Of a DNA stretch of 51,107 nt, positions 24,748 through 33,141 are shown piece after piece; the first letter of the stretch is position 1; each line of letters starts with the position of its first letter. The DNA is from an uncultured Brevundimonas sp. (lineage in GTDB: Bacteria > Pseudomonadota > Alphaproteobacteria > Caulobacterales > Caulobacteraceae). Both the position numbers and the translations under genes were made by a program. Under the pieces are notes generated by a model. That model saw only the letters and a program-made list of their open reading frames with translations. It had not been told where the DNA came from and ran no database searches. Location of the stretch: NCBI GenBank assembly GCA_946885435.1, contig CAMPGL010000001.1, forward strand, positions 1-51,107, read 5' to 3'.

Positions 24748-25089
24748 ATGACCGAGGAGCCGACCTCCGGACCGCCCCGGCAGGGGCTCTCGGAGCGCGG
24801 CTGGCGTACCGTCTCCATGGCGATCTGGGCCGGGGTGGTCGCCATCGGTGTCTTCGCGCTCGCGCTCATCGCCCTGGGCTGGCGCGACGTGCGGCTGCAC
24901 GAGTTCGGCGCGGACCTGAACCTTCCCGAACTGAACCTGCCCCACGTCGATATTCCCGATGTGGGGACCTTCCGGCTGGAGGCCGACGCTGCCGAGCCTG
25001 CGAAGCCAGGCGAGCCGCCGGAAGGCATGGCGCCCGCTGACGAGATTCCGGACGCGCGCCCGGTGGACCCGGATCGCCTCGACGGCTGA
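24748..25089 (+). CDS. Membrane-anchored protein, unknown function
   Basis: 113 residues. One membrane helix (about 24-43, MAIWAGVVAIGVFALALIAL) is followed by a short repetitive segment LNLPELNLPHVDIPDVGTF and a Pro/Glu/Ala-rich tail (EADAAEPAKPGEPPEGMAPADEIPDARPV). No family recognised. The tail likely lies in the periplasm and could be a spacer. It is 8 bases after yebC and 39 before the first mgtC, so it is probably in one transcript with them. Confidence 0.65.
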   Translation: MTEEPTSGPPRQGLSERGWRTVSMAIWAGVVAIGVFALALIALGWRDVRLHEFGADLNLPELNLPHVDIPDVGTFRLEADAAEPAKPGEPPEGMAPADEIPDARPVDPDRLDG

Positions 25090-25128
25090 GGCGTGCAACC
25101 GGCGGCTGGGCCGCGCCGTTCAGGCGTC

Positions 25129-25809
25129 ATGCTCGACTTCACCTGGCCCATCCTTGGTGCGATCGTCGCCGGCGGACTGATCGGCTTCGAACGGGAGTGG
25201 CGGGGGCGGCCCGCGGGGTTCCGGACCCACATCCTCGTCAGCCTGGCTTCGATGCTTCTGATGTACGCCTCGGTGACCCAGGGCGACTGGCGGTTCACCG
25301 TCCTGCCCGGCCAGGAGATCATCGCCGACCCGGCCCGGATGGCGCACGGCGTGCTCACCGGCATCGGCTTCCTCTGCGCAGGCGTGATCTTCCGGACCGG
25401 CTTTTCGATCCACGGCCTGACCACGGCCGCCTCGCTGTGGATCACGGCCGCCCTAGGCATCCTGTTCGGAGCCGGCCTCTACGAGCTTGCGGTCGCCGGG
25501 ACGGCGGCGACGCTTGCGATCCTGATAGGCCTGCGGGTGATCAGTCGCGGCCTGCCCGCGCAGATCCTGACGGACGTGACCATCAACTGGTCCGCGCAAG
25601 GCCCGCGCGCCGATATCGCGGCCCTGGAGGTGCTCAAGCGCCACGATCCGAACGTGAGGAGCGACGCCCATACCCTGACCGACCGCGGCAGGATGCGCTC
25701 CCGCACCTTCCGCATGCGCGCCACGGAAGTGGAGCTGGCCCAGGTGTCGGACGAACTCGCCGCCATCGACGGCCTGACGGGCTTCGAGCTCGACCCACGC
25801 GACGACTGA
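25129..25809 (+). CDS. MgtC/SapB-family membrane protein, first copy
   Basis: 226 residues from ATG (MLDFTWPILGAIVAGGLIGFEREWRGRPAGFRTHILVSLAS), preferred over a GTG at 25093. Five membrane segments with the family motifs FEREWRGRPAGFRTHILV and RMAHGVLTGIGFLCAGVIFRTGFSIHGLTTAASLWITAALG. The C-terminal part (about 150-226) is a soluble ACT-like domain. MgtC proteins act in Mg2+ limitation and intracellular survival through inhibition of F-ATP synthase or related roles. A close paralogue follows after 50 bases, separated by a large palindrome. Confidence 0.93.
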   Translation: MLDFTWPILGAIVAGGLIGFEREWRGRPAGFRTHILVSLASMLLMYASVTQGDWRFTVLPGQEIIADPARMAHGVLTGIGFLCAGVIFRTGFSIHGLTTAASLWITAALGILFGAGLYELAVAGTAATLAILIGLRVISRGLPAQILTDVTINWSAQGPRADIAALEVLKRHDPNVRSDAHTLTDRGRMRSRTFRMRATEVELAQVSDELAAIDGLTGFELDPRDD

Positions 25810-25821
25810 TTTCCTCCCGGC

Positions 25822-25843
25822 CCAACGGGTCTAGACTCGTTGG
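25822..25843. promoter_or_regulatory. Near-perfect 22-bp palindrome between the two mgtC genes
   Basis: Arms CCAACG (25822-25827) and CGTTGG (25838-25843) flank GGTCTAGACT, whose core GTCTAGAC is itself symmetric; only one base pair of the 11 mismatches. It lies 12 bases after the first mgtC stop and 16 bases before the ATG of the second. It may be an operator, or an RNA hairpin that modulates the second gene. No T-tract follows, so an intrinsic terminator is unlikely. Confidence 0.6.
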
Positions 25844-25859
25844 TCCACGGAGCGATTCG

Positions 25860-26549
25860 ATGATCGACGCCAGCATCTGGGGCCCCACGCTGGGGGCCGT
25901 CATCGCCTCGGGCGTCATCGGGGCGGAGCGCACCTACAACGGCCATCCGGCGGGCTTCCGGACCCACATCCTCGTGGGGCTGGCGTCCTGCGTCCTGATG
26001 CTCGCGGCCATGCACCAGAACAGCTGGGCCTTCGTGGCCCTGCCCGAGCAGACCATCGTCATCGATCCGACGCGGATGGCCCACGGCATCCTGACCGGCA
26101 TCGGCTTCCTCTGCGCCGGGGTGATCTTCCGCAAGGGCTTCTCGGTTCACGGGCTGACGACCGCCGCTTCGCTGTGGCTGACCTCGGCGATCGGGGTGCT
26201 GTTCGGCGTCGGCATGCTGGAACTGGCCCTGCTGGCCTGCGTGGCCACGCTCGCGGTGCTGGGGCTGCTGCGCCTCGTCGACGCCCAGTTGCCGAACCTG
26301 GCGACGGTCGATGTGACCCTGCACTGGGAGGGGGCCTCGGCCCCTGACGAGCCCGCCCTTCGCGTGCTGATGCGGGAGTTCGGCCTGAAGACCATGCGCA
26401 TCGGCCACGACATCTCGGATGGGGACCGCCGTCACGTGCAGAAGGTCAAGGTGCGCGGCCAGGCGCCGCTACGGATCGAGCCGCTGATCGCCCGCCTGAA
26501 GGTCGAGCCGGGGCTGCACGGCTTCACCGTCACGCCGCACGACGACTAG
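25860..26549 (+). CDS. MgtC/SapB-family membrane protein, second copy
   Basis: 229 residues from ATG (MIDASIWGPTLGAVIASGVIGAERTYNGHPAGFRTHILVGLAS), with a GGAG site upstream. Same arrangement as the first copy: RTYNGHPAGFRTHIL and RMAHGILTGIGFLCAGVIFRKGFSVHGLTTAASLWLTSAIG, then a C-terminal ACT-like domain. The two proteins are clearly related over their full length and look like an ancient tandem duplication. A role in Mg2+ or membrane-energy homeostasis is inferred from the family. The stop shares CTAG with the 38-residue peptide on the other strand. Confidence 0.93.
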   Translation: MIDASIWGPTLGAVIASGVIGAERTYNGHPAGFRTHILVGLASCVLMLAAMHQNSWAFVALPEQTIVIDPTRMAHGILTGIGFLCAGVIFRKGFSVHGLTTAASLWLTSAIGVLFGVGMLELALLACVATLAVLGLLRLVDAQLPNLATVDVTLHWEGASAPDEPALRVLMREFGLKTMRIGHDISDGDRRHVQKVKVRGQAPLRIEPLIARLKVEPGLHGFTVTPHDD

Positions 26550-26662
26550 AAGCAGTAGGCCGCCACGTTCTGGAGCCAGAGCACGGCGCCCTTCTGGGCC
26601 CATAGAATCGCGCCTGCCGCGACCAGGAGCGCCACGCCCGCCAGGATCAGCCAGCGCCTCAT
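26546..26662 (-). CDS. 38-residue membrane peptide coupled to the MFS transporter
   Basis: The frame starts MRRWLILAGVALLVAAGAIL and ends WLQNVAAYCF. Two basic residues are followed by one hydrophobic helix (about 4-22). Its ATG overlaps the stop of the MFS gene (ATGA at 26662-26659), and its own stop shares CTAG with the convergent mgtC gene. The coupling and clean membrane-helix pattern support a translated small protein, perhaps a partner of the transporter, but no family is recognised. Confidence 0.6.
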   Translation of the reverse strand: MRRWLILAGVALLVAAGAILWAQKGAVLWLQNVAAYCF

Positions 26663-27861
26663 GCCGATTGCGTCCTCAATGACTCCTGCCGGACGGGCAG
26701 GTTGGCCAGCGCCGCCATGACCGCCAGGCCGATCGAGGCGATCCACACCGCGTCGTAGGAGCCCAGCATGGTGAAGGCCAAGCCGGCCAGCCAGGCGCCC
26801 AGGAAGGCGCCGACCTGGTGGCTCAGGAAGACGATGCCGCCCAGCGCCGACAGGTTCCGCACGCCATAGATCTGGGCCACCAGACCGTTGGTCAGCGGCA
26901 CCGTGCCCAGCCACAGGAACCCGAAGGCCGCCGCGAAGACCAGGACGCTGACCGTGCTGATCGGAAACAGCATAAGGCCGGCGATCGTGACGCCCCTCAG
27001 CCCATAGAGCAGGGCCAGCAGGTGCTTCTTGGACCACCTCGAGCCCCAGGCTCCCCAGGCCGCCGCGCCGAGGATGTTGAACAGCCCGATCAGCGCCAGG
27101 CAGGCCGCGCCCACGCCCGCCGACAGGCCCTCGTCCCTAAGGAAGGCCGGCAGGTGGGTGCCCACGAAGGCGATGTGGAAGCCGCAGACGAAGAAGCCGA
27201 GGTTGAGCAGCCAGAAGGAGGGGTGCGCGCCCGCCTCGGCCAGCGCCTCCTTCAGCGGCAGGCCGTCGGCGGCGCCGGCGCCCTCGGGCTTGCCCTTCAG
27301 GCCGATGGCCAGCGGCAGGATCAGCACGATCAGACCAGCCAGCATCCACAGCGCGACGCGCCAGTCGAAGGCGTCGATGAAGACCTGCGCCAGCGGCACG
27401 ACCAGAAACTGGCCCAGCGACCCGCCGGCCGTGACGATGCCGAAGGCGAGCGTCCGCTTGTGCGGGGGCGCGATCCGGCCGACCGCGCCCAGCACCACCA
27501 CGAAGGTCGCGCCGGCCATGGCCAGGCCGACCATCACGCCGAAGCCCAGCATCAGCCCCATGAAGTCCGCCGCGACCGCCGCCAGCGCCAGGCCCAGCAG
27601 ATAGAGCAGGCCGCCGCCCGCGATGACCTTGCCGGCGCCGTGCCGGTCCGCCCAGGCGCCGACAAAGGGCTGAGCCAGGCCGAACAGCAGGTTCTGCACC
27701 GCCACCGCCAGGCCGAAGGACTCGCGGCCGATCCCGAGGTCCGGGCTCATCGGCGGCAGGAACAGGCCGAAGGCCTGGCGCACGCCCATCGACAGGGTGA
27801 CGACCGCCGCACCGGCCAGGATCATGGTCCAGGCCCGGGCCGAGAGCTTCTCCTCAGACAC
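26659..27861 (-). CDS. Major facilitator superfamily transporter
   Basis: 400 residues from a GTG (MSEEKLSARAWTMILAGAAVVTLSMGVRQAFGLFLPPM). Twelve membrane segments. Loop 2-3 motif GAWADRHGAGKVIAGG (about 66-81) is the MFS signature. A central cytoplasmic loop (GLKGKPEGAGAADGLPLKEALAEAG) separates the halves. The GVRQAFGLFLPPMSPDLGI start resembles monocarboxylate/oxalate-formate type transporters. The GTG start overlaps the end of the MarR gene by 8 bases, so the regulator and transporter form one operon. Substrate unknown. Confidence 0.92.
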   Translation of the reverse strand: MSEEKLSARAWTMILAGAAVVTLSMGVRQAFGLFLPPMSPDLGIGRESFGLAVAVQNLLFGLAQPFVGAWADRHGAGKVIAGGGLLYLLGLALAAVAADFMGLMLGFGVMVGLAMAGATFVVVLGAVGRIAPPHKRTLAFGIVTAGGSLGQFLVVPLAQVFIDAFDWRVALWMLAGLIVLILPLAIGLKGKPEGAGAADGLPLKEALAEAGAHPSFWLLNLGFFVCGFHIAFVGTHLPAFLRDEGLSAGVGAACLALIGLFNILGAAAWGAWGSRWSKKHLLALLYGLRGVTIAGLMLFPISTVSVLVFAAAFGFLWLGTVPLTNGLVAQIYGVRNLSALGGIVFLSHQVGAFLGAWLAGLAFTMLGSYDAVWIASIGLAVMAALANLPVRQESLRTQSA

Positions 27862-28261
27862 GCGTCTCGATCTCCTGCAGCAGGTCGACCAGGGCACGGG
27901 CGCGCGGTCCCAGCGCCTTTTCCACCCGGCCTTGCGCCTCGCGCCAGGCGGGCAGGGCGCGAACCAGCTTGAACATGCCGGCGTCGGAAATGCTCAAGCG
28001 CTGGCCCTCACGGGCGGTCTCGGCCTCAACCCAGCCCTCACGGATCATCGGCCGCAGCGTGCGCCACAGGCCGCTCTTCTCGTGCGCCGTCTCACGCGCC
28101 AGCTCGCCGAGCGTGGGCCGCTCCATCCGAGACAGGGTGCGCAGGATGGCGAACTGGGTCACAGTCAGGCCGAATGGCTCCAGCGCCTCGTCATAGACCC
28201 GGCTGAGCGCGCGCGACGCGCGTCGGAGGCGTCCGCAGACGCAGGGCTCGTGAGCTTCCAT
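27854..28261 (-). CDS. MarR-family transcriptional regulator
   Basis: 135 residues from ATG (MEAHEPCVCGRLRRASRALS). The winged helix-turn-helix covers about 30-95: FGLTVTQFAILRTLSRMERPTLGELARETAHEKSGLWRTLRPMIREGWVEAE. Two Cys residues at the N-terminus (CVC) could be redox sensors. It heads an operon with an MFS transporter and a small membrane peptide, the classic layout of a MarR regulator controlling its own efflux gene. Two perfect palindromes overlap or adjoin its start, so autorepression is likely. An in-frame ATG at 28285 lies inside the second palindrome. Confidence 0.93.
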   Translation of the reverse strand: MEAHEPCVCGRLRRASRALSRVYDEALEPFGLTVTQFAILRTLSRMERPTLGELARETAHEKSGLWRTLRPMIREGWVEAETAREGQRLSISDAGMFKLVRALPAWREAQGRVEKALGPRARALVDLLQEIETRV

Positions 28262-28296
28262 TGCATATGCAAAGCACGACGCCATTGCATATGCAA
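28258..28296 (-). promoter_or_regulatory. Tandem MarR-type operators (two perfect palindromes)
   Basis: TTGCATATGCAA occurs at 28261-28272 and again at 28285-28296, each a perfect 12-base palindrome, as part of a 15-base direct repeat (CCATTGCATATGCAA). Spacing is 24 bases centre to centre, about two helical turns, so dimers would bind on the same face. The first copy abuts the marR ATG. ruvC begins 73 bases to the right on the other strand. Confidence 0.8.
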
Positions 28297-28368
28297 CAGG
28301 CGCGCCGGGACCGGACCGCTAAAGCCGGTCATTGTTCGCTAACCCGGTTTCGGGCAGAACAGGAACGA

Positions 28369-28869
28369 ATGGCGAACCAAGCGACTCGCATCCTCGGTCT
28401 GGACCCCGGCCTGCGCAGGACCGGCTGGGGCGTGATCTGCGTCGACGGCGCGCGCCTGTCGTGGATCGCCCACGGCGTCGTCGCGCCCGACGACAAGGCG
28501 CCGATGGCGGAGAGGCTGCTTCACCTGATGCAGGAGGTCGGCGACCTCTGCGAACGGCACGGCTGCGAGGAAGCCGCCGTCGAGGAGGTCTTCGTCAACG
28601 CCAATCCGGCGTCCACGCTGAAGCTCGGCCAGGCGCGGGGGGCGGTGATGATCGGCCCGGCCCGCGCCGGTGTCCCGGTCAGCGAGTACGCCCCCAACCT
28701 GATCAAGAAGGCGGTGGTGGGAGCCGGCCACGCCGACAAGGCCCAGATCGCCTTCATGATCCGTCGCCTGCTGCCGCAGGCCGGGGAAGTCACGGCCGAC
28801 GCGGCGGATGCGCTGGCCGTGGCCATCACCCACGCCCACCACCGCCGCATTCGGGGCCTGGCCGCATGA
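28369..28869 (+). CDS. ruvC: Holliday junction resolvase RuvC
   Basis: 166 residues from ATG ([20 protein letters not shown]). Catalytic acids: Asp12 in [13 protein letters not shown], Glu in AAVEEVFVN (about 69-70), and Asp residues in [16 protein letters not shown] near the end. It cuts Holliday junctions symmetrically during recombination repair. First gene of ruvCAB; the stop overlaps ruvA (ATGA). yebC is not adjacent here. No clear LexA box was seen upstream, although GTTC/GAAC half-sites occur. Confidence 0.97.
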   Translation: MANQATRILGLDPGLRRTGWGVICVDGARLSWIAHGVVAPDDKAPMAERLLHLMQEVGDLCERHGCEEAAVEEVFVNANPASTLKLGQARGAVMIGPARAGVPVSEYAPNLIKKAVVGAGHADKAQIAFMIRRLLPQAGEVTADAADALAVAITHAHHRRIRGLAA

Positions 28870-29480
28870 TCGGGCGCCTGCACGGTATCCTGGCCGAGAC
28901 CGGCGAGGCGGACTGCCTGATCGACGCCGGCGGCGTCGGTTACGTGGTCCATTGCGGCGCGCGAACCCTGTCGCGCCTGCCGGCGCTCGGCGACGAGCTG
29001 ACCCTGTTCATCGACACCCAGTGGAGCCAGGAGCAGGGACCGCGCCTCTATGGCTTCCTGTCGCGGGACGAGCGCCGCGCCTTCAACGCCCTGATCACCA
29101 TCCAGGGGGTCGGCCCGAAGGCGGCCCTCGGCGTGCTGGACGTCCTCGGCCCGGCGGACCTCGCGGCCGCCGTGGCGCGCGAGGACAAGGCTGCAGTCGC
29201 CCGCGCCAACGGGGTCGGGCCCAAGCTGGCCCAGCGCATCGTCATCGAGCTGAAGGGCAAGACGCTGGGCGAAGTCACCTTCTCGCCGGCGGGCGCTGCG
29301 CCGGCGCCGGTCGCCGCTCCGCAACCGACCCTGGCCGGCGAGGCCGTCTCCGCCCTGCTCGGGCTGGGCATGGCCGAGGTGAACGCCCGTCGAGCCGTGG
29401 ACCAGGCCCTGATCCGCCTCGGTGAGGACGCCGAGCTCTCGGCGGTCATCCGCGCGGCCCTGCAGGAGCTCGGCCGGTGA
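28866..29480 (+). CDS. ruvA: Holliday junction branch-migration protein RuvA
   Basis: 204 residues. N-terminal OB domain ([34 protein letters not shown]), the two helix-hairpin-helix motifs in [14 protein letters not shown] (about 79-92) and [19 protein letters not shown] (about 113-131), and the C-terminal domain III ([19 protein letters not shown]) that contacts RuvB. It binds four-way junctions as a tetramer and loads RuvB. Overlaps ruvC by ATGA and ruvB by GTGA. Confidence 0.98.
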   Translation: MIGRLHGILAETGEADCLIDAGGVGYVVHCGARTLSRLPALGDELTLFIDTQWSQEQGPRLYGFLSRDERRAFNALITIQGVGPKAALGVLDVLGPADLAAAVAREDKAAVARANGVGPKLAQRIVIELKGKTLGEVTFSPAGAAPAPVAAPQPTLAGEAVSALLGLGMAEVNARRAVDQALIRLGEDAELSAVIRAALQELGR

Positions 29481-30502
29481 GCGACCGCCTCGTCTCGCCC
29501 GAGCCCGGCCCGGAAGGCTCCGACCGCGCCCTGCGGCCTCAGACCCTGGCCGAGTTCGTCGGCCAGCCGCAGGCCAAGGCCAACCTCAAGATCTTCGTCG
29601 ACGCCGCCCGCCAGCGCGGCGAGGCCATGGACCACGTCCTGCTGTTCGGTCCGCCGGGCCTGGGCAAGACGACGCTGGCCCAGATCGTCGCGCGCGAGCT
29701 GGGCGTGGGCTATCGCGCCACCTCCGGACCGATCCTGGCCAAGGCCGGCGACCTCGCGGCCATCCTGACCAATCTCGAGCCGCGCGACGTCCTGTTCATC
29801 GACGAGATCCACCGCCTCGCCCCGGCGGTGGAGGAGGTCCTCTATCCGGCGATGGAGGACCACGTCCTGGACCTCATCATCGGCGAGGGACCCTCGGCGC
29901 GGTCGGTGCGGATCGACCTGGCGCCCTTCACCCTGATTGGAGCCACGACGCGGGCGGGCCTGCTGGCCACGCCGCTAAGGGACCGGTTCGGCATCCCGAT
30001 CCGGCTGGAGTTCTATTCGCCCGAGGAGCTGACCGGCGTCCTGTCCCACGGCGCCCGCAGGATGGGCCTGGACCTCAGGCCCGACGGCGCCACCGAGATC
30101 GCCGCCCGCGCCCGCGGCACGCCGCGCGTGGCCGGCCGCCTGCTGCGCCGCGTCCGTGACTTCGCCACCGCCGAGGGCTCGGCCAGCGTGGACCGCGTGG
30201 TGGCGGCCCGCGCCCTGGCCCGGCTCGAGGTCGACGAGGCCGGGTTGGACAGCCTGGATCGCCGCTTCCTCAAGGCCCTGATCGAAAACTACGGCGGCGG
30301 CCCTGTCGGCATGGACACGCTCGCCGCCGCCATCGCCGAGGCGCGCGACGCGGTCGAGGACGTCATCGAGCCCTATCTGATGCAGCAGGGCTTCATACAG
30401 CGCACCCCGCGCGGCCGGGTCGCCTGCGCCAAGGCCTACGCCCACCTGGGCCTGACCGCCCCGCCGCAGCCGCCGGGTCAGGCAGGATTGTTCGGCAAGT
30501 AG
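29477..30502 (+). CDS. ruvB: Holliday junction helicase RuvB
   Basis: 341 residues from a GTG that overlaps the ruvA stop (GTGA). Walker [10 protein letters not shown] (58-66), Walker B FIDEIHRL (about 110-117), sensor [19 protein letters not shown] (about 155-173) and the C-terminal winged helix with [15 protein letters not shown] and [11 protein letters not shown]. The hexameric AAA+ motor drives branch migration with RuvA. The convergent DUF1365 gene ends one base after its stop. Confidence 0.98.
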   Translation: MSDRLVSPEPGPEGSDRALRPQTLAEFVGQPQAKANLKIFVDAARQRGEAMDHVLLFGPPGLGKTTLAQIVARELGVGYRATSGPILAKAGDLAAILTNLEPRDVLFIDEIHRLAPAVEEVLYPAMEDHVLDLIIGEGPSARSVRIDLAPFTLIGATTRAGLLATPLRDRFGIPIRLEFYSPEELTGVLSHGARRMGLDLRPDGATEIAARARGTPRVAGRLLRRVRDFATAEGSASVDRVVAARALARLEVDEAGLDSLDRRFLKALIENYGGGPVGMDTLAAAIAEARDAVEDVIEPYLMQQGFIQRTPRGRVACAKAYAHLGLTAPPQPPGQAGLFGK

Positions 30503-30503
30503 C

Positions 30504-31271
30504 TCAGGCCGCGCGCGCGACGGTCACCGGCTCGCTCGGGGGCGTGGGCTTGCGGCGATAGGCGATCCCCTTGGTCCAGATGCGCAGGGCCTCCCAGTGG
30601 ATGCCGCCGATGACCTTCAGGGTGAGCAATGGATGCGTCAGCCAAGCGCGCAGCAGCTGGCCGTCGGTCAGGGGGCGGCGTTCGCCGATGAAGCCGGTGG
30701 CCAGCCGAACGCCTTCGGAATCCTTCAGGTCGATCAGCACCTTGACCCGCTCGCCGGGCTCGGACACGCGGAAGGCGTAGCCCATGTCCATATCCATGAA
30801 GGGCGAGACGTGCAGGCTCTTGGGCGCGGCGTGGCGATGCACGCGGCCGGTCTCGCCGGCCGGGGCGACATAGGCGTGGCGCTCGCCGAAGGTGTTGGTC
30901 ACCTCATGGACAACCGCCGCCAGCGTTCCGTCGGGCCGGTGGCAGAAGTACAGGCTGATCGGGTTGAAGCCGTAGCCGAGCACGCGCGGCATGGTGAGCA
31001 GGCGGATCGCGCCGATCGGGCCCGTGATGGCGGCCTGGCGCAGGCGCGTCTCTGTCTGGACGCGCAGCGGCGTGTCCGACCCGTCTCCGTGATCGCGGGG
31101 GTCGAAACTCATCAGCCCGAACCGGCCCCGGCGCAGAACCCTGAGGTCGAGGCCCTCCGCCTCGTCGAGGTCGAGCAGCAGCATGTAGACCCGATAGGCG
31201 AGCGCGTGGACGCGCGGCCTCAGACGCCGATGCGTGACCTTGCCGACGTAGAGGGCCGAGGCCTGGGTCAC
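30504..31271 (-). CDS. DUF1365 protein
   Basis: 255 residues from a GTG overlapping the FAD oxidoreductase stop (GTGA). Family signatures: ALYVGKVTHRRLRPRVHALAYRVYMLLLDLDE (about 4-35), TMPRVLGYGFNPISLYFCHRPDG (about 92-114) and HVSPFMDMDMGYAFRV (about 153-168). DUF1365 genes almost always sit next to this FAD oxidoreductase and a CFA-synthase-like methyltransferase, and members of that neighbourhood are implicated in making furan fatty acids in Rhodobacter and Rhodopseudomonas. Which exact step DUF1365 performs is not asserted here. Confidence 0.92.
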   Translation of the reverse strand: MTQASALYVGKVTHRRLRPRVHALAYRVYMLLLDLDEAEGLDLRVLRRGRFGLMSFDPRDHGDGSDTPLRVQTETRLRQAAITGPIGAIRLLTMPRVLGYGFNPISLYFCHRPDGTLAAVVHEVTNTFGERHAYVAPAGETGRVHRHAAPKSLHVSPFMDMDMGYAFRVSEPGERVKVLIDLKDSEGVRLATGFIGERRPLTDGQLLRAWLTHPLLTLKVIGGIHWEALRIWTKGIAYRRKPTPPSEPVTVARAA

Positions 31272-32602
31272 GCGGCCTCCTCGCGCTCCAGGGGCGGGGC
31301 GCCGACGTGGATGCGGCCGCTCGGCGCGGCCACGGTCCAGGGCCGCTTCACACCGCCGAGCTGTTCGGCGACGGCGAGGCCGGACTGAAGGCCGTCCTCG
31401 TGGAAGCCCGCGCCGAAATAGGCGCCGCAGAACCAGGTCCGCTCCACGCCTTGCAGCTCCCAGAGCCGGCGCTGGGCCCGCGCCGTCGCGGCGTCGAACA
31501 GGGGATGCTCGTAGAGGTCCGAGCGGATCACCGATCCGGCCTCCGGCTCGATCAGCGGATTGAGGGTCACGAACAGGCCGGGGCCGGGGAGGGACTGCAG
31601 ACGGTTCATCCAGTAGGTCACCGACGACGCCTCGCCGGCCCCGAGGTGGTTCCAAGCCGCCCAGGCCCGACGGCGGCGCGGCATCAGGCGGCTGTCCCGG
31701 TGCAGAACCGCATGGTTGCGGCTGTAGCGGAAGGGCTTCAGCAGCGCCTCCTCCTGAGGAGTCGGCTGTTCGAGCATGGCGAGCGCCTGGTCGGCGTGGG
31801 CGGCGATGACCACCTCGTCGTAACGCTCGACCTCGCCGTGGGCGTCACGGATGAGCACGCCGCCGGGCTCGCGGCGGATGGTGCGCACGCCCCGGCCGGT
31901 ACGCACGTCCGGGATGGCGGCCCGCAACCGCTGCACATAGGCGCGCGATCCGCCCGTGACGGTGCGCCAGTTGATGGTGCTGACCAGGCCCAGCAGATCG
32001 TGGTTGGCGTAGAACCGGATCAGCTCGGCCGCCGGATAGTCGCCCATGTCGTCCAGTCGGGAGGACCAGATGGCGGCGGCCTGGGGCAGCAGGTGCTCGG
32101 TCACGAAGGCCGCGCCATAACCCTCCTCGTCCAGGAAAGCGCGCAGGGACATCTGGCTGGATTCGAGCTCCGGCAGACGCGCCTTCGCCGTCCGGTGGAA
32201 ACGGCGCATGTCGCCGAGCATGCCCCAGAAGCGAGGGCTGAACGCGTTCTCGGCTTGGGCGAACAGGCCCCCAAGCCCTGTCGATCCATACTCGAGCCGG
32301 CCGCCGTCGACCGACACCGAAAACGACATCTTCGTCGGCTGGGTCGGCACGCCCAGATGCGCGAACAGGGCCGTGAGGTTCGGGTAGTTGACCTCATTGT
32401 AGACGATGAAGCCCGTGTCGACCGCCACGGGCCCGTCCGCTGACGGCGCGTCGACCGTGTGGCTGTGGCCGCCGATCCGGTCGTCCGCCTCGTACAGGGT
32501 GACCTGATGCCGCTGCGACAGAAGCCAGCTGGCGGACAGGCCGGACACGCCGGAGCCGACGACGGCGATCCGCTTGGGACCGGCGATATGGAAACGGGAC
32601 AC
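31268..32602 (-). CDS. FAD-dependent oxidoreductase (amine-oxidase/desaturase-like)
   Basis: 444 residues from a GTG with GGAGG ahead. N-terminal dinucleotide fold KRIAVVGSGVSGLSASWLLSQ with Glu in VTLYEADDRIGGHSHT (about 11-47). A second motif, AVDTGFIVYNEVNYPNLTALFAHLGV, is typical of this COG2907 family. The C-terminal part (ERTWFCGAYFGAGFHEDGLQSGLAVAEQL) closes the FAD site. It acts on lipid acyl chains in the related furan-fatty-acid gene set, which includes a flavin desaturase; this assignment is by neighbourhood and not by a measured activity. Co-translated with DUF1365. Confidence 0.9.
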   Translation of the reverse strand: MSRFHIAGPKRIAVVGSGVSGLSASWLLSQRHQVTLYEADDRIGGHSHTVDAPSADGPVAVDTGFIVYNEVNYPNLTALFAHLGVPTQPTKMSFSVSVDGGRLEYGSTGLGGLFAQAENAFSPRFWGMLGDMRRFHRTAKARLPELESSQMSLRAFLDEEGYGAAFVTEHLLPQAAAIWSSRLDDMGDYPAAELIRFYANHDLLGLVSTINWRTVTGGSRAYVQRLRAAIPDVRTGRGVRTIRREPGGVLIRDAHGEVERYDEVVIAAHADQALAMLEQPTPQEEALLKPFRYSRNHAVLHRDSRLMPRRRRAWAAWNHLGAGEASSVTYWMNRLQSLPGPGLFVTLNPLIEPEAGSVIRSDLYEHPLFDAATARAQRRLWELQGVERTWFCGAYFGAGFHEDGLQSGLAVAEQLGGVKRPWTVAAPSGRIHVGAPPLEREEAA

Positions 32603-32722
32603 GCGACCTCCGGGGCGAACTTTCGAAGGCCAGCTACGAAAGATCGCGGATTTCGGACGCCTGGGTCATCCTTCAGGGTGCTGGCCGCGTAACTGCCGCG
32701 CTGGCGCTGAGGAGGAGCCCCC

Positions 32723-33130
32723 ATGCTGAAGACCGTGACCGCCTATGTTTCGTTCGCCCTGGCTTTCGGGGTGATGGACGCGCTCTGGCTGAGCCAGATG
32801 GCGCCGCGCATCTACCGGCCCGCCATCGGAGAGATCATGGCCGACCAGGTGCGCTGGGGACCGGCGTTGGCCTTCTACTTCCTGTACGTCCTGGGCGTGA
32901 CCATTCTCATCGTCCTGCCCGCCCTGCGCGACGGGGGGGTGATGCGCGCCGCCTGGACCGGGGCCTTGTTCGGGCTGGTCGCCTACGCCACATATGACCT
33001 GACCAATCAGGCTACGCTCAGGGTCTGGCCGACGCACCTCACCCTGACGGACATGGCCTGGGGAACGGTCGCGACCGCAGTGGCCTCCGTCGTCGCCGTG
33101 ATCGCGACCCGCATGATCGTCAGGGTTTGA
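32723..33130 (+). CDS. DUF2177 membrane protein
   Basis: 135 residues. Four membrane segments: about 5-24, 48-66, 74-93 and 108-131. The motif GVMDALWLSQMAPRIYRPAIGEIM and FGLVAYATYDLTNQATLRVWP are diagnostic for DUF2177. The protein is unknown in function but is a usual member of CFA/DUF1365/FAD clusters. A good GGAGG site (32711-32715) precedes the ATG. The methyltransferase follows 11 bases later on the same strand, so the two are likely one transcript, divergent from the FAD gene. Confidence 0.9.
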   Translation: MLKTVTAYVSFALAFGVMDALWLSQMAPRIYRPAIGEIMADQVRWGPALAFYFLYVLGVTILIVLPALRDGGVMRAAWTGALFGLVAYATYDLTNQATLRVWPTHLTLTDMAWGTVATAVASVVAVIATRMIVRV

Positions 33131-33141
33131 ACGGAGGTCGC

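Noticed and set aside
28330..28369. LexA (SOS) box before ruvC
   Set aside because: Half-sites (GTTC, GAAC) occur, but no GTTC-N7-GTTC or GAAC-N7-GAAC spacing was found; GAAC-AG-GAAC has the wrong spacer.
32603..32722. ECF11/ChrR-type promoter (TGATCC) in the divergent fatty-acid cluster region
   Set aside because: Only partial resemblance (TGACCC) was found and no -10 at the right spacing, so no promoter is annotated.
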